Below are positions 34,270-43,225 of a stretch of 64,000 nucleotides of DNA, one piece after another. Location: the NCBI RefSeq assembly GCF_017744045.1, contig NZ_JAGHRD010000018.1; one strand, written 5' to 3'. Origin of the DNA: Pelagimonas sp017744045 (GTDB lineage: Bacteria; Pseudomonadota; Alphaproteobacteria; Rhodobacterales; Rhodobacteraceae). Both the position numbers and the translations under genes were made by a program. Each line of letters starts with the position of its first letter. Position 1 is the first letter of the stretch. The notes beneath the pieces were generated by a model. It ran no database searches. It saw only the letters and a program-made list of their open reading frames with translations, and was not told the origin of the DNA.

Positions 34270-35160
34270 ATGACACAAAATCGACAGACCCTGGGCGAAA
34301 ACCGTTGGTTTTTCATAGGCCCCGCATTGCTGATCTATTTGACCTTTGCGATCTGGCCGATGCTGGATGTTTTGATTGTCAGTTTTCAGGATTGGGATGG
34401 CCTGTCCGAGGGGCGGGGCTTTGTCGGGTTGGACAATTACGTCTATGTCCTGCGCGATGATCCTGTGTTCTGGATGGCCTTTGAAAACACGGTCATCTGG
34501 ACCTTGCTATCGCTTGTTGTGCCGCCCGCCATAGGGCTGATGTTGGCCATGGGGTTGAACCAGGCGGTTCTGTGGCGCGCCCCTTTGCGGGCGATCTATT
34601 ACCTGCCGATCATCTTTGCACCTATCGCTGTCGCGACCATGTGGCGTTGGATGTATGACCCGTTCTTTGGCCTCTTTGCCCGGGTCATGAGCGATGCAGG
34701 CTGGGCCAAATATGTGCCGGATTTTCTGGGTGAACCTGACATCGCGCTCTATTCGGTTTTCGTCGCCTATATCTGGCAGCAGGTCGGCTTTTCCATGGTG
34801 CTGTTTCTGGCCGGGTTACAGAATGTGGACCGCACCCTGATCGAAGCGGCCGAGCTGGACGGGGCGACGCGGTGGAATGTGTTCAAACATGTCACGCTTC
34901 CGGCGTTGGGGCCGACGGTGACGATCGTTCTGGTTCTTTCGGTCATCCATTCCCTGCGCGCCTTTGACATCATCTATGGGATGACCGGCGGCGGGCCGGT
35001 TGAATCGACCCAGATGCTTGCGCTTTGGGCCTTTCAGACGGCGATGAAATCTTTCGAATTCGGGCGCGGCGGGGCGATATCCGTCATGCTTTTGCTGATC
35101 ACCCTGGCCATCGTACTGCCCTATATGCAGTGGAGCCAAAAGCGGGAGTTGGACCAATGA
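34270..35160 (+). CDS. CUT1 sugar ABC transporter permease (MalF-like)
   Basis: A 296-residue six-helix permease. The first segment is FIGPALLIYLTFAIWPMLDV; the EAA loop is TLIEAAELDGATRWNVFKH. The upstream region has no strong ribosome site (TTAGGTCCCTAA), which fits lower expression than the binding protein. The stop overlaps the next permease start (ATGA at 35157-35160). Confidence 0.88.
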   Translation: MTQNRQTLGENRWFFIGPALLIYLTFAIWPMLDVLIVSFQDWDGLSEGRGFVGLDNYVYVLRDDPVFWMAFENTVIWTLLSLVVPPAIGLMLAMGLNQAVLWRAPLRAIYYLPIIFAPIAVATMWRWMYDPFFGLFARVMSDAGWAKYVPDFLGEPDIALYSVFVAYIWQQVGFSMVLFLAGLQNVDRTLIEAAELDGATRWNVFKHVTLPALGPTVTIVLVLSVIHSLRAFDIIYGMTGGGPVESTQMLALWAFQTAMKSFEFGRGGAISVMLLLITLAIVLPYMQWSQKRELDQ

Positions 35161-36005
35161 GGGATCACATCCGCGCCATGCGAAGAGACCCGCTTTTGCT
35201 GTGCCTGTGGCTTGCGCTGTTGCTGTTCGCCGCCCTGTGGCTGGCCCCGTGTATTTTCATCGTCTTCACCTCGCTCAAAACATTTGGCGAGATCACCAAT
35301 AGCGGGGTGTTCGAGTTCCCCAAGGAGCTGACCTTTGCCAATTACACCAGCGCCTGGAGCCGGGGCGGGTTTGAGCAGGCATTCTTTAATTCGGTGTTCA
35401 TCAGCTTTGTCAAAGTTCCGCTGGGCATCGCGATTTCTGCCCTGGCCGCCTATGCGCTGGCGCAGATGACGGGCAGGTTTACGCGGCCTTTGTTCCTGTT
35501 CTTTCTTTTTGGCACCATGATCCCGTTTCAGGTGATGCTGGCTCCGATTTTCACCCTGGTGAACAGCTTTGGCCTGATCGACACTTATGTGGGTCTGATC
35601 CTGCCCTATCTGGCCTTTGGCATCCCGTTTCAGGTCTTTATCCTGCATGGGTTTTTCAAAACCATGCCCAAGGAAATCGCCGAAGCCGCCGAGATTGACG
35701 GGGCAGGGCACTTTACCCGGTTTCGCCGCATTTATCTGCCGATCATGACGCCCATCCTGTCCGCGCTGTTCATCCTGGATTTTGTCGCGACATGGAACGA
35801 ATTCGCGATGGCGCTTGTCATCATGCAGAACAAAGCCATGTGGACGCTGCCGCTGGGCCTGATGTCTTTTCAGGGGCAGTTCATGGCGGATTATGGCGGC
35901 TTGAACGCGGCCATCGTCATCACCGTGATCCCGGCGGTCATGGTTTACCTGATTTTCCAACGCTACTTTGTCTCTGGTCTTGCCGCTGGTGCGGTCAAGG
36001 GCTGA
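35157..36005 (+). CDS. CUT1 sugar ABC transporter permease (MalG-like)
   Basis: A 282-residue permease, partner of the preceding one. The start is ATG 35157 in a 4-base overlap; the longer frame from 35025 lies wholly inside the upstream gene and is rejected. Membrane segments begin LLLCLWLALLLFAALWLAP, the EAA loop is EIAEAAEIDGAGHFTRFRR, and the C-terminus RYFVSGLAAGAVKG is typical. Confidence 0.9.
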   Translation: MRDHIRAMRRDPLLLCLWLALLLFAALWLAPCIFIVFTSLKTFGEITNSGVFEFPKELTFANYTSAWSRGGFEQAFFNSVFISFVKVPLGIAISALAAYALAQMTGRFTRPLFLFFLFGTMIPFQVMLAPIFTLVNSFGLIDTYVGLILPYLAFGIPFQVFILHGFFKTMPKEIAEAAEIDGAGHFTRFRRIYLPIMTPILSALFILDFVATWNEFAMALVIMQNKAMWTLPLGLMSFQGQFMADYGGLNAAIVITVIPAVMVYLIFQRYFVSGLAAGAVKG

Positions 36006-36034
36006 GGCACTCATCGATCTGACAAGGAAGTGAA

Positions 36035-37552
36035 ATGACTGTGCAGAATATTGAAAAATGGGCCATTTTCGAAGTGTCTCTTGAGGGGCCTTCAGATGGG
36101 AACCCTTATCTTGATGTGACGTTAGAGGCCGAGTTTTCGCTGAAGGGGCGCAGCATTCGCGTGCCCGGTTTTTATGATGGAAACGGAGTTTATAAGCTGC
36201 GTTTCATGCCCGAGACCGAGGGCGCATGGAGCTATGTCACACGCTCCTCCAGTTCCGCGCTTGACGGGCATCAAGGCGCATTGAATTGCGTCGCGCCGAC
36301 CGGCAACAATCGTGGTCCGGTGCGTGTGCGCAACAAGTTCCACTTTGCCTATGCTGATGGCAGCCCGTTCCTGAGCTTTGGCACCACCTGTTATGCCTGG
36401 ACCCACCAACCGCTGGAGGTTCAGGAACAAACCTTGCAGACCTTGGCTGCGTCGGGGTTCAACAAGATCCGCATGGGGATTTTCCCCAAACACTACCCCT
36501 ATAACACCAATGAACCGCTGCATGACGTCTATGAGGTTATCGACGGTGCCCGCGATTTTGACCGCCCGAATTTCGAAAGCTTTCGTCACTTTGAAGGGCA
36601 GATCGGGCGCTTGATGGAGATGGGGATCGAGGCGGATCTGATCATGTTCCACCCCTATGACCGCTGGGGCTATGCGGATATGAGCGAAGAGCAGAATTAC
36701 CGCTATGTCGCCTATATCGCTGCGCGGTTCGGGGCCTATCGCAACGTGTGGTGGGCGCTGGCAAATGAGTATGATTTCCTGCTCAACACGATGCCCATGG
36801 ATTGGTGGGATCGTTATTTCCAGATCCTCGAAGAGGAAGACCCCTATCGCCATCTGAAATCGATCCATAATGGCTTTGTCACGGCCAACTATGATCACCG
36901 CAAGCCCTGGGTCACCCATAGCTGCATCCAGAACTGGGACGTCAAACAAACCCAGGCCTGGCGGGATCGTTGGGGCAAACCTGTAGTCAATGATGAACCG
37001 GAATATGAGGGCAACCTGATCCAGAGCTGGGGCAATATCTCGGCGCAGGAATTGGTGCATCGGTTCTGGACCACCATGATGCGCGGTGGCTATGCCGGAC
37101 ATGGCGAAACCTATTGGAACGAAGAAGAGGCGATTTGGTGGGCCAAAGGTGGCCTTCTGCATGGCGAAGCCTGGACGCGCCTGAAATGGATGCGTGAGCT
37201 TTTGGAACAGGATGTCAAAGGCGGGTTGGAGCCACTGGGCGAGGCGGCGAAATTCCCCTGGAGCCGGGTATCCGGTGCGGCAGATGTCGAGAGCGGGACC
37301 ACCTATATCTATCTGGGGGAACACCAGCCGCGGATCTGGACAACCGGGCTGCCGGTCGAGGATGGCGATTACCAATTGGATCTGATCGACACCTGGAACA
37401 TGACGGTGACGCCGCTGGACAAGGCCACGCCGCCGCAAGGGGTTGCCATTCGCCACGGGTCGGTCACCCGGCACGGATCGCCAGACGCTGCCTTTGCGGT
37501 GGAACTGCCCGGCAAAACCGGGTTGGCCATTCGCTGTCGCAGGAAAGGGTGA
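36035..37552 (+). CDS. Apiosidase-like (DUF5060/DUF4038) glycoside hydrolase, cytoplasmic
   Basis: A 505-residue protein with an N-terminal beta domain like DUF5060 (residues 5-90: WAIFEVSLEG, GFYDGNGVYKLRFMPETEG), a TIM-barrel DUF4038/apiosidase-like catalytic domain (about 100-390) and a C-terminal beta domain. The barrel domain is the one found in GH140 apiosidases, which release apiose from the pectin rhamnogalacturonan II. Candidate catalytic acids are E245 in WALANEYD, at the usual N-E position, and E321 or E323 in VNDEPEYEG. There is no signal peptide, so it would work on imported oligosaccharides. It sits between the permease and ATPase genes, and apiose-type catabolic genes follow at 38631-48333. 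Other glycosidic bonds are possible. Confidence 0.75.
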   Translation: MTVQNIEKWAIFEVSLEGPSDGNPYLDVTLEAEFSLKGRSIRVPGFYDGNGVYKLRFMPETEGAWSYVTRSSSSALDGHQGALNCVAPTGNNRGPVRVRNKFHFAYADGSPFLSFGTTCYAWTHQPLEVQEQTLQTLAASGFNKIRMGIFPKHYPYNTNEPLHDVYEVIDGARDFDRPNFESFRHFEGQIGRLMEMGIEADLIMFHPYDRWGYADMSEEQNYRYVAYIAARFGAYRNVWWALANEYDFLLNTMPMDWWDRYFQILEEEDPYRHLKSIHNGFVTANYDHRKPWVTHSCIQNWDVKQTQAWRDRWGKPVVNDEPEYEGNLIQSWGNISAQELVHRFWTTMMRGGYAGHGETYWNEEEAIWWAKGGLLHGEAWTRLKWMRELLEQDVKGGLEPLGEAAKFPWSRVSGAADVESGTTYIYLGEHQPRIWTTGLPVEDGDYQLDLIDTWNMTVTPLDKATPPQGVAIRHGSVTRHGSPDAAFAVELPGKTGLAIRCRRKG

Positions 37553-37555
37553 TCC

Positions 37556-38614
37556 ATGTCCGATCTTCGCATTTCCCAAATCGTCAAGCGCTACGGGGCG
37601 CTGCAGGTTCTGCACAATATCGACCTTGATGTGGCCTCTGGCGAATTTGTTGTTCTGGTTGGCCCGTCGGGCTGTGGCAAATCCACTTTGCTGCGCATGA
37701 TTGCCGGGCTTGAGGACATCAGCGGCGGCGAGATTTCGATTGAGGGGCGCGTGGTGAACGAGGTCAAACCCAAAGACCGCGACATCGCGATGGTGTTTCA
37801 ATCCTATGCGCTTTATCCGCAGATGACCGTCCAGCAGAATATGGGGTTTTCCCTGGAAATGCAGAAGATGGACAAGGCCGATATCACCACAAAGGTCCAA
37901 GAAACGGCCGAGATTCTGGGCTTGACCCCTTTGCTGGATCGCAAGCCTGCGCAATTGTCTGGTGGGCAGAGGCAGCGCGTTTCAATGGGGCGCGCGATTG
38001 TGCGCGACCCCAAGGTGTTCCTGTTTGACGAACCGCTGTCCAATCTGGACGCAAAGCTGCGGGTGCAGATGCGCTCCGAGATCAAGTCACTGCATGCGCG
38101 CCTTGGCTCGACGATTGTCTATGTCACGCATGACCAGATCGAGGCCATGACCATGGCGGATAAGATCGTGGTGATGCGGGATGGGCGCATCGAACAGGTG
38201 GGCGCGCCGCTTGATCTTTATGATCATCCGGTCAACCGTTTTGTGGCGGGTTTTCTGGGCTCTCCGGCCATGAATTTCTTTCACGCCACGGCCACCTCGG
38301 ACGGGTTTGAATTGCAGGACGGTCAAAAGCTGACCGCCCGGCATAACCTGCCAGAGGGTCGTGAGGTTGAAATTGGGTTGCGGCCTGAAAAGCTGAGCAT
38401 TGATCCGGATGGGCCGCTGAAAGCGCGGGTTCAGTTGATCGAACCAACCGGCGCTGAAACCTTGATCACTGTCGAGCTGGGGGGTGCCAAGGCGACGCTG
38501 TTGATGCATCGCAGGATCGAAACCGGAATTGGTGCTGAGATGAGCCTGTCGGCAGATCCCCGTGATCTCTATGTTTTTGACCGCGACAGCGGTGAGACAT
38601 TGGCGCTGACCTGA
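37556..38614 (+). CDS. Sugar ABC transporter ATPase (MsmX/UgpC type)
   Basis: A 352-residue ATPase for the CUT1 transporter of this operon: Walker A GPSGCGKSTLL, Q-loop MVFQSYALYPQMT, signature LSGGQRQRVSMGRAI, Walker B VFLFDEPLSNLD, switch YVTHDQIEAMT, then a C-terminal OB-fold domain (IGLRPEKLSIDPDGP). It is a paralogue of the ATPase at 14099. Three bases separate it from the glycosidase stop; AAAGGGTG precedes its ATG. It is the last gene of the rightward operon. Confidence 0.92.
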   Translation: MSDLRISQIVKRYGALQVLHNIDLDVASGEFVVLVGPSGCGKSTLLRMIAGLEDISGGEISIEGRVVNEVKPKDRDIAMVFQSYALYPQMTVQQNMGFSLEMQKMDKADITTKVQETAEILGLTPLLDRKPAQLSGGQRQRVSMGRAIVRDPKVFLFDEPLSNLDAKLRVQMRSEIKSLHARLGSTIVYVTHDQIEAMTMADKIVVMRDGRIEQVGAPLDLYDHPVNRFVAGFLGSPAMNFFHATATSDGFELQDGQKLTARHNLPEGREVEIGLRPEKLSIDPDGPLKARVQLIEPTGAETLITVELGGAKATLLMHRRIETGIGAEMSLSADPRDLYVFDRDSGETLALT

Positions 38615-38620
38615 AAGAAA

Positions 38621-38646
38621 GCTGACCCGTTTAGCGATGGGTCAGC
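38621..38646. terminator. Bidirectional hairpin between convergent ATPase and kinase genes
   Basis: GCTGACCC (38621-38628) and GGGTCAGC (38639-38646) form an 8-bp stem with a 10-base loop. The stem overlaps the last codons of the minus-strand kinase gene. It lies between two convergent genes only 16 bases apart. Confidence 0.6.
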
Positions 38647-40118
38647 ATGGAAATTGCCTGGGCCCATTGAGCGCGGGCCGCGCTGCGTTCTGCATCCGGT
38701 AATTTCGGATCAAAGGCCCCGGTTTGGTCTGCATTGCTAAGGTAGGGCAGGGGGTTGCCCAGTTGTTCCGCCACAACCATGGCCATGCCATAGGCCCCAA
38801 GTTCGGCAAAGCTTTGCACCTGCACGGTCTGCCCGATCAGGTCGGCCTGAAGCTGCATCAGGAACCCGTTGCGCGAGGCACCACCATCGGCCAGCAAGCC
38901 GCTGAGCCGCTGGCTTTCTCCTGATGCGGCCAGATCCTGTTCCATCGCGGCATAGACATCACAGACTTGATGGGCGATGGCCTCAAAGGTGGCGCGGGCC
39001 AGATGGTTGGCGGTTGTGCCGTGATGCAGCCCGGAAACGAGGCCGCGCGCGCTGTCATCCCAATGCGGCGCACCAAGCCCGGCCAGGGCAGGAACAAAAC
39101 TCACTCCGTCGCTATCGGACACGGAACTGGCCATGTCAGACAGGGTTTGCACATCGTCGATGCCAAGCAGACCCGCCACAAAGGCCGCCGCCTGCGCCGA
39201 AACGGTGATGTTGCCCTCGAGGGCGTAAAAGGTCGTGCCGCCCGTGGTCCAAGCGATGGTGCCAGAGATGCCGTGCCGAGAGTGCGGGCGTGTTTGGGTC
39301 AGGGCCATCAGGGATGATCCTGTGCCATAGGTCGCCTTGACCTGCCCCGGCGCGCGCACTCCATGACCGAACAGCGCGGCGTGGCTATCCCCCATCATCG
39401 CGTGAATCGGGATGCCGCCCGGCAGGTTGGTCGCGGTGCTCTCCGTGTCTCCAAAACGGCTGTCCGAGGGCAGGGGGTTTGGCAACAGGGTCGCAAGCGC
39501 GTCTTGGGGGAGCGAGAAAATCTCGGCCAGTCGCGGGCTCCAGTCCAGGCGGGCGGTATCAAACAACAATGTGCGCGATGCGTTGGAATGGTCGGTGGCA
39601 AAGCTTGTCCCGCCGGTGAGGTTCCACAAAAGCCAGCTGTCCACAGTTCCGGCGCGCAACCTGCCTTGGTCCAGCAGGTCCTTTGCCCCCTCCCGGTTTT
39701 TGATCAGCCAGGCGAGTTTTGATGCCGGGAAAAGCGGATTGATGCCAAGGCCGGTCAGATCCAACACCTCGTCACCCAGACCTTGGTCCAGCAATTCGGC
39801 GCAGATCGGAGCCGTGCGCCGACATTGCCAAATCGGGGCAGGGCCGACCGGTTGGCCGGTCTCGGAATCCCAAATGACAATGGTTTCGCGCTGGTTGGTG
39901 ATGCCAATTCCAGCGATTTGATCCTCGATCCCTGCGCAGGCCTCGTTGATCACGGCCTGGGTGGTGGTCCAAATCTGCGCAGCGCTTTGTTCTGCCCACC
40001 CGGTTTCAGGATAGTGGGTCTGGCATGGGGCCGAGGCGCTTTGGACCACCTGCCCATCCCCGTCAAAGACCAGGGCCTTTGTGTTGGTTGTTCCCTGGTC
40101 AATGGCAAGGAGCAGCAT
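38631..40118 (-). CDS. FGGY-family carbohydrate kinase (candidate apulose kinase; glycerol-kinase-like)
   Basis: A 495-residue FGGY kinase. The N-terminal phosphate loop is LLLAIDQGTTNTKALVFD, followed by the GlpK-like WAEQSAAQIW and IGITNQRETIVIWD; the second FGGY signature region is GLLADGGASRNGFLMQLQADL. The substrate segment reads PIWQCRRTAPIC where glycerol kinases have a WQDRRT motif, so the sugar differs from glycerol. It is the third gene after the two transketolase halves, one base from the previous stop region. In known D-apiose catabolism an FGGY kinase phosphorylates apulose before a two-subunit transketolase splits it; the gene order here fits. Glycerol or another ketose remains possible. 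Confidence 0.75.
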   Translation of the reverse strand: MLLLAIDQGTTNTKALVFDGDGQVVQSASAPCQTHYPETGWAEQSAAQIWTTTQAVINEACAGIEDQIAGIGITNQRETIVIWDSETGQPVGPAPIWQCRRTAPICAELLDQGLGDEVLDLTGLGINPLFPASKLAWLIKNREGAKDLLDQGRLRAGTVDSWLLWNLTGGTSFATDHSNASRTLLFDTARLDWSPRLAEIFSLPQDALATLLPNPLPSDSRFGDTESTATNLPGGIPIHAMMGDSHAALFGHGVRAPGQVKATYGTGSSLMALTQTRPHSRHGISGTIAWTTGGTTFYALEGNITVSAQAAAFVAGLLGIDDVQTLSDMASSVSDSDGVSFVPALAGLGAPHWDDSARGLVSGLHHGTTANHLARATFEAIAHQVCDVYAAMEQDLAASGESQRLSGLLADGGASRNGFLMQLQADLIGQTVQVQSFAELGAYGMAMVVAEQLGNPLPYLSNADQTGAFDPKLPDAERSAARAQWAQAISMLTHR

Positions 40119-40119
40119 G

Positions 40120-41085
40120 TCAGACCTTTCGTTTCATGGCGCGATTGGCGGCTGCGGCGATCCCGTCAGGTGTCAGCCCCGCCAGTTCAAAGAGATGTTC
40201 AACATTGCCCGTCGGCTGAAAACCGTCAAAGCCGACACGTTCAACCGGTACGGGCCGGTTAAGGCTGGTCAGTTCGGCCACCGCCCCGCCAAGCCCGCCT
40301 CGGGTCAGGCCTTCTTCGACAGTGACAATAGCACCGGTTTTGTCGGCTTCGCTCAAAATTCCGGCCTCGTCCAATGGATTGAGGGTGTGGACGGAATGCA
40401 CGCTTGCGGAAATGCCGGATGCGGCAAGACGGTCAGACGCGGCCAGAGCCAGATGCACCGTGGTCCCATTGGCCAAAAGCGTGACATCATCACCGGCCCG
40501 CAAGCTGCGCATCTTGCCAGGTTCAAACTGTCGCCCGCCGCCGATCTCTTTGCCCAAATCCGGCACTTTCATCCGCGAGAGACGGATATAGACCGGACCC
40601 TGGTGTTTTGCGGCCCAGCGAACCGCCATTTCGGTTTCCCAGGGATCGGCCGGTGCGATTACGGTCAGGTTCTGAAAACTGCGCAGCCAGGCGAAATCTT
40701 CGATCGAATGATGCGTCGCGCCAAGCTCACCATAGGCCACGCCCGAAGATTGGCCGACCAGTTTGACGTTATATTGCGAATAGGCAATGTCGGCCTTGAT
40801 CTGTTCCAAGGCGCGCCCGCTTAGAAAGCAGGAGGCCGCAGAGACAAAGGGAATGCGATTGCCATTGGCCAGCCCGGCGCCGACACCAACCATGTTCTGT
40901 TCGGCAATCCCGACATTAATCAAGCGATCCGCAAAGGCGCTTTGAAATCCGCCAAGATTGGACGAGCCGACACTGTCATTCACCACAACGACAATGCGGT
41001 CATCCTGCTCTGCAATCTCTTCGATCGTGCTGGCCCACGCCTTGCGACAGTCAAAACCGGGCACGGTTTGTGCGGAAATGTTCAT
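40120..41085 (-). CDS. Transketolase C-terminal subunit (candidate apulose-4-phosphate transketolase, subunit B)
   Basis: A 321-residue protein with the pyrimidine-binding and C-terminal transketolase domains (IAEQNMVGVGAGLANGNRIPF, where the Glu activates thiamine diphosphate; then GVAYGELGATHHSIED and a C-terminal domain VTVEEGLTRGGLGGAVAEL). The N-terminal diphosphate domain is on the separate gene upstream, as in all two-gene transketolases. The start is ATG 41085 overlapping the upstream stop; the frame to 41145 lies inside that gene. A two-carbon unit from a ketose phosphate would be moved to glyceraldehyde-3-phosphate. Confidence 0.85.
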   Translation of the reverse strand: MNISAQTVPGFDCRKAWASTIEEIAEQDDRIVVVVNDSVGSSNLGGFQSAFADRLINVGIAEQNMVGVGAGLANGNRIPFVSAASCFLSGRALEQIKADIAYSQYNVKLVGQSSGVAYGELGATHHSIEDFAWLRSFQNLTVIAPADPWETEMAVRWAAKHQGPVYIRLSRMKVPDLGKEIGGGRQFEPGKMRSLRAGDDVTLLANGTTVHLALAASDRLAASGISASVHSVHTLNPLDEAGILSEADKTGAIVTVEEGLTRGGLGGAVAELTSLNRPVPVERVGFDGFQPTGNVEHLFELAGLTPDGIAAAANRAMKRKV

Positions 41086-41915
41086 CAGGCCAACTCTTTC
41101 ATAGCTTGTTCGTATTCGTCTGGGTTCGGCACTCCGTGATGCCATTTCGCCAAGTCTTCCATAAAGGAAACGCCTTTACCCTTGATGGTATTGGCGATCA
41201 CGCATCGCGGTTTGCCAGTGGCTGAGGGCGCGCGCAGCGTGTCCAGCAGCGCAGCGTGATCATGGCCGTCAACCTTGATGACCTCCCAGCCAAAGGCGCG
41301 GTATTTCTCGTCCAGCGGGTCAAGGCCTGCCGTGTCTTCGGTGCGCGCGCCTTGTTGCAGGCGATTGCGATCAATGATCAGGGTCAGGTTGGACAGGCGG
41401 CGGTGCCCGGCGGTCATAGCGGCCTCCCAATTTGATCCTTCTTGCTGTTCACCGTCGCCGGTCAGCACAAAAGTCCGGTACGTCGCGCCGCTGATCTGGC
41501 CAGCAATCGCGATGCCCAAAGCGATGGGGAAGCCATGCCCCAGAGGACCGGTATTGGCTTCGACCCCTGGCAGGTAATTGCGATTCGGGTGGCCGTTCAG
41601 TTTGGAGCCCGGCCCCATATAGGTGTCCAGCCAGTCCTCGGGGAAATAGCCCGCAGCGCAAAGCGCGGTATAGAGCGCGCCGGTTGCGTGGCCTTTGGAC
41701 ATGATGAAACGGTCCCGCGCCGCCCAATTCGGGGATTTGGGATCAAAGTCCAGAACGCCGAAATACAGTGTCGCCAGGATATCAGTGGCGGAATAATCGC
41801 CGCCCAAATGCCCGAGTTTCTTGGCAAAAACCATCTCCATGGCGCGCTTGCGCATCCATCGCGCTTTGTCTGCGATGGTCTCAACATTGGGGTTTTGTTG
41901 CGAGTGAAGGGGCAA
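41085..41915 (-). CDS. Transketolase N-terminal subunit (candidate apulose-4-phosphate transketolase, subunit A)
   Basis: A 276-residue protein with the thiamine-diphosphate-binding half of transketolase. The GDG...N motif is LTGDGEQQEGSNWEAAM, ending in LIIDRNRLQ; the substrate histidines are in MSKGHATGALYTAL and GSKLNGHPNR. It starts the leftward operon transketolase-A, transketolase-B, kinase, transcribed away from the isomerase gene at 42114. Ribosome site AAAGGAGAG lies upstream of ATG 41915. This gene set is the one described for the D-apiose transketolase route; assignment to apiose is inference from neighbours. Confidence 0.85.
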   Translation of the reverse strand: MPLHSQQNPNVETIADKARWMRKRAMEMVFAKKLGHLGGDYSATDILATLYFGVLDFDPKSPNWAARDRFIMSKGHATGALYTALCAAGYFPEDWLDTYMGPGSKLNGHPNRNYLPGVEANTGPLGHGFPIALGIAIAGQISGATYRTFVLTGDGEQQEGSNWEAAMTAGHRRLSNLTLIIDRNRLQQGARTEDTAGLDPLDEKYRAFGWEVIKVDGHDHAALLDTLRAPSATGKPRCVIANTIKGKGVSFMEDLAKWHHGVPNPDEYEQAMKELA

Positions 41916-42021
41916 AGCTGTCTCTCCTTTGGTCTGGACGGTCTTGCCAGCGTGATGTGCGACAAAGTCAGCGTGATATTTGTATGTGATTTAGCAGGGC
42001 GCAAATCAAAACACAACTAAA

Positions 42022-42033
42022 CAAAAATAAACA
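42022..42033 (+). promoter_or_regulatory. Candidate DeoR-type operator, copy 1
   Basis: CAAAAATAAACA occurs here in the 198-bp gap between the divergent transketolase and isomerase operons, and again at 43165-43176 before the binding-protein gene. Around it, AAACA-type units repeat (41999-42038), as in DeoR-family operators, which are often tandem repeats. The DeoR gene at 47521 is the candidate regulator. Confidence 0.45.
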
Positions 42034-42113
42034 AAATACTTTTGGCTTGCGTTTTTGTGGCCTCAAGAGCAATGTAGCACGCAAAGACGAGGCCAGACTC
42101 AGGAGGAGAGACC

Positions 42114-43091
42114 ATGGCGCAGGTATTTGGTGCGGGCATTTGGCATTTCGCAACTTATGTGGATCGATACGCAACTGATGGCTATGGCGCGCCGCGCAGC
42201 GTGCTGGATGCGATCGAGCTGGCCGGGCAGGTGCGGGATCTGTCTGTTGTCGATATCAACTATCCTTATTTTGGCGGAGAGTTTTCCCATGAGGATGTCG
42301 ATAAGGCGTTGAAAAAACAAGGTTTGGGCGTGGTTGGCATCACGCCGGAAATCTACACGCGCGAATTCTCCAAGGGGTCGTTTACCAATCCCGACAAGGG
42401 GGTGCGTGAGCGGGCGCATGAGCTGATCACCGAGGCCTGCGATGCGGTGCGCTTTCACGGTGCGAACTACGTCAAGCTTTGGCCGGGGCAGGATGGTTGG
42501 GACTACCCGTTTCAGGTTGATCATGGTGCCTTGTGGAAGAATTCCATGGATGGGGTGGGGCGTCTGGCCAGCGAAAACCCGGACCTAAAATTCGTCATTG
42601 AATACAAGCCGCGAGAGCCGCGCGTTCATATGAGTTACAGCTCTGTTGCGCGGACTTTGTTGGGAATTGAACAGATTGGCCTGCCCAATGTTGGCATCCT
42701 TTTGGACTTCGGTCACGCGATCTATGGCGGTGAAAACGCGGCGGATTCGGCGCAGCTGGCCATTGATCATGGGCGTTTGTTTGGGATGGATGTGAATGAC
42801 AATTACCGGTCCTGGGATGATGATTTGATTGCGGGGAGCCTTCACCCGATTGAATTGTTTGAATTTTTCCACGTGCTTCGCAAAAACAACTGGGAAGGTG
42901 TCTGGCAGTTGGATCAATTCCCGTTCCGCGAAGACTGCGTCCAGATGGCCAATGATGCCATCGATTTCCTCAAAGGAATCGACAGGGCGCTGGGTGTTCT
43001 CGATGAGGAAGCGCTGCGCGAGGCGCAGGAGCGTCATGACGCTATGGCGGCGCTCAAGATCGCGCAAAAGGCGCTGTTCTCTTCGCTCTAA
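42114..43091 (+). CDS. Xylose-isomerase-like TIM-barrel sugar isomerase (candidate D-apiose isomerase)
   Basis: A 325-residue xylose-isomerase-like TIM-barrel protein. Likely metal ligands are the acids of FVIEYKPREP, GILLDFGHAIYGG, GMDVNDNYRSW and WQLDQFP, in the usual barrel order. Such enzymes convert aldoses to ketoses or epimerise ketoses. AGGAGGAGAG precedes ATG 42114. Its neighbours (FGGY kinase and split transketolase on one side, CUT2 transporter on the other) reproduce the gene set of the apiose transketolase pathway, where this enzyme turns D-apiose into apulose. Other branched or four-carbon sugars cannot be ruled out. Confidence 0.72.
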   Translation: MAQVFGAGIWHFATYVDRYATDGYGAPRSVLDAIELAGQVRDLSVVDINYPYFGGEFSHEDVDKALKKQGLGVVGITPEIYTREFSKGSFTNPDKGVRERAHELITEACDAVRFHGANYVKLWPGQDGWDYPFQVDHGALWKNSMDGVGRLASENPDLKFVIEYKPREPRVHMSYSSVARTLLGIEQIGLPNVGILLDFGHAIYGGENAADSAQLAIDHGRLFGMDVNDNYRSWDDDLIAGSLHPIELFEFFHVLRKNNWEGVWQLDQFPFREDCVQMANDAIDFLKGIDRALGVLDEEALREAQERHDAMAALKIAQKALFSSL

Positions 43092-43164
43092 CGCTAGAAT
43101 GGCCTGATTTTGCCGGGGTTTTTGGAGGAAACTCCGGCAAAACGAAAATAATATTGACACAAAG

Positions 43165-43176
43165 CAAAAATAAACA
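43165..43176 (+). promoter_or_regulatory. Candidate DeoR-type operator, copy 2, with TTGACA upstream
   Basis: The same 12 bases, CAAAAATAAACA, as at 42022-42033 lie here, six bases after a consensus -35 hexamer TTGACA (43154-43159), so binding would block the promoter of the transport operon at 43226. No clear -10 hexamer is visible. Confidence 0.45.
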
Positions 43177-43225
43177 CAAAAAAACACAGCGCGCAATTCG
43201 CGTCGCATCCTAGGGAGGAAAGCAA

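Noticed and set aside
38631..40118. Glycerol kinase GlpK as a confident call
   Set aside because: The substrate motif differs from glycerol kinase (WQCRRT) and no glycerol transporter or dehydrogenase is nearby, while a transketolase pair and sugar isomerase are.
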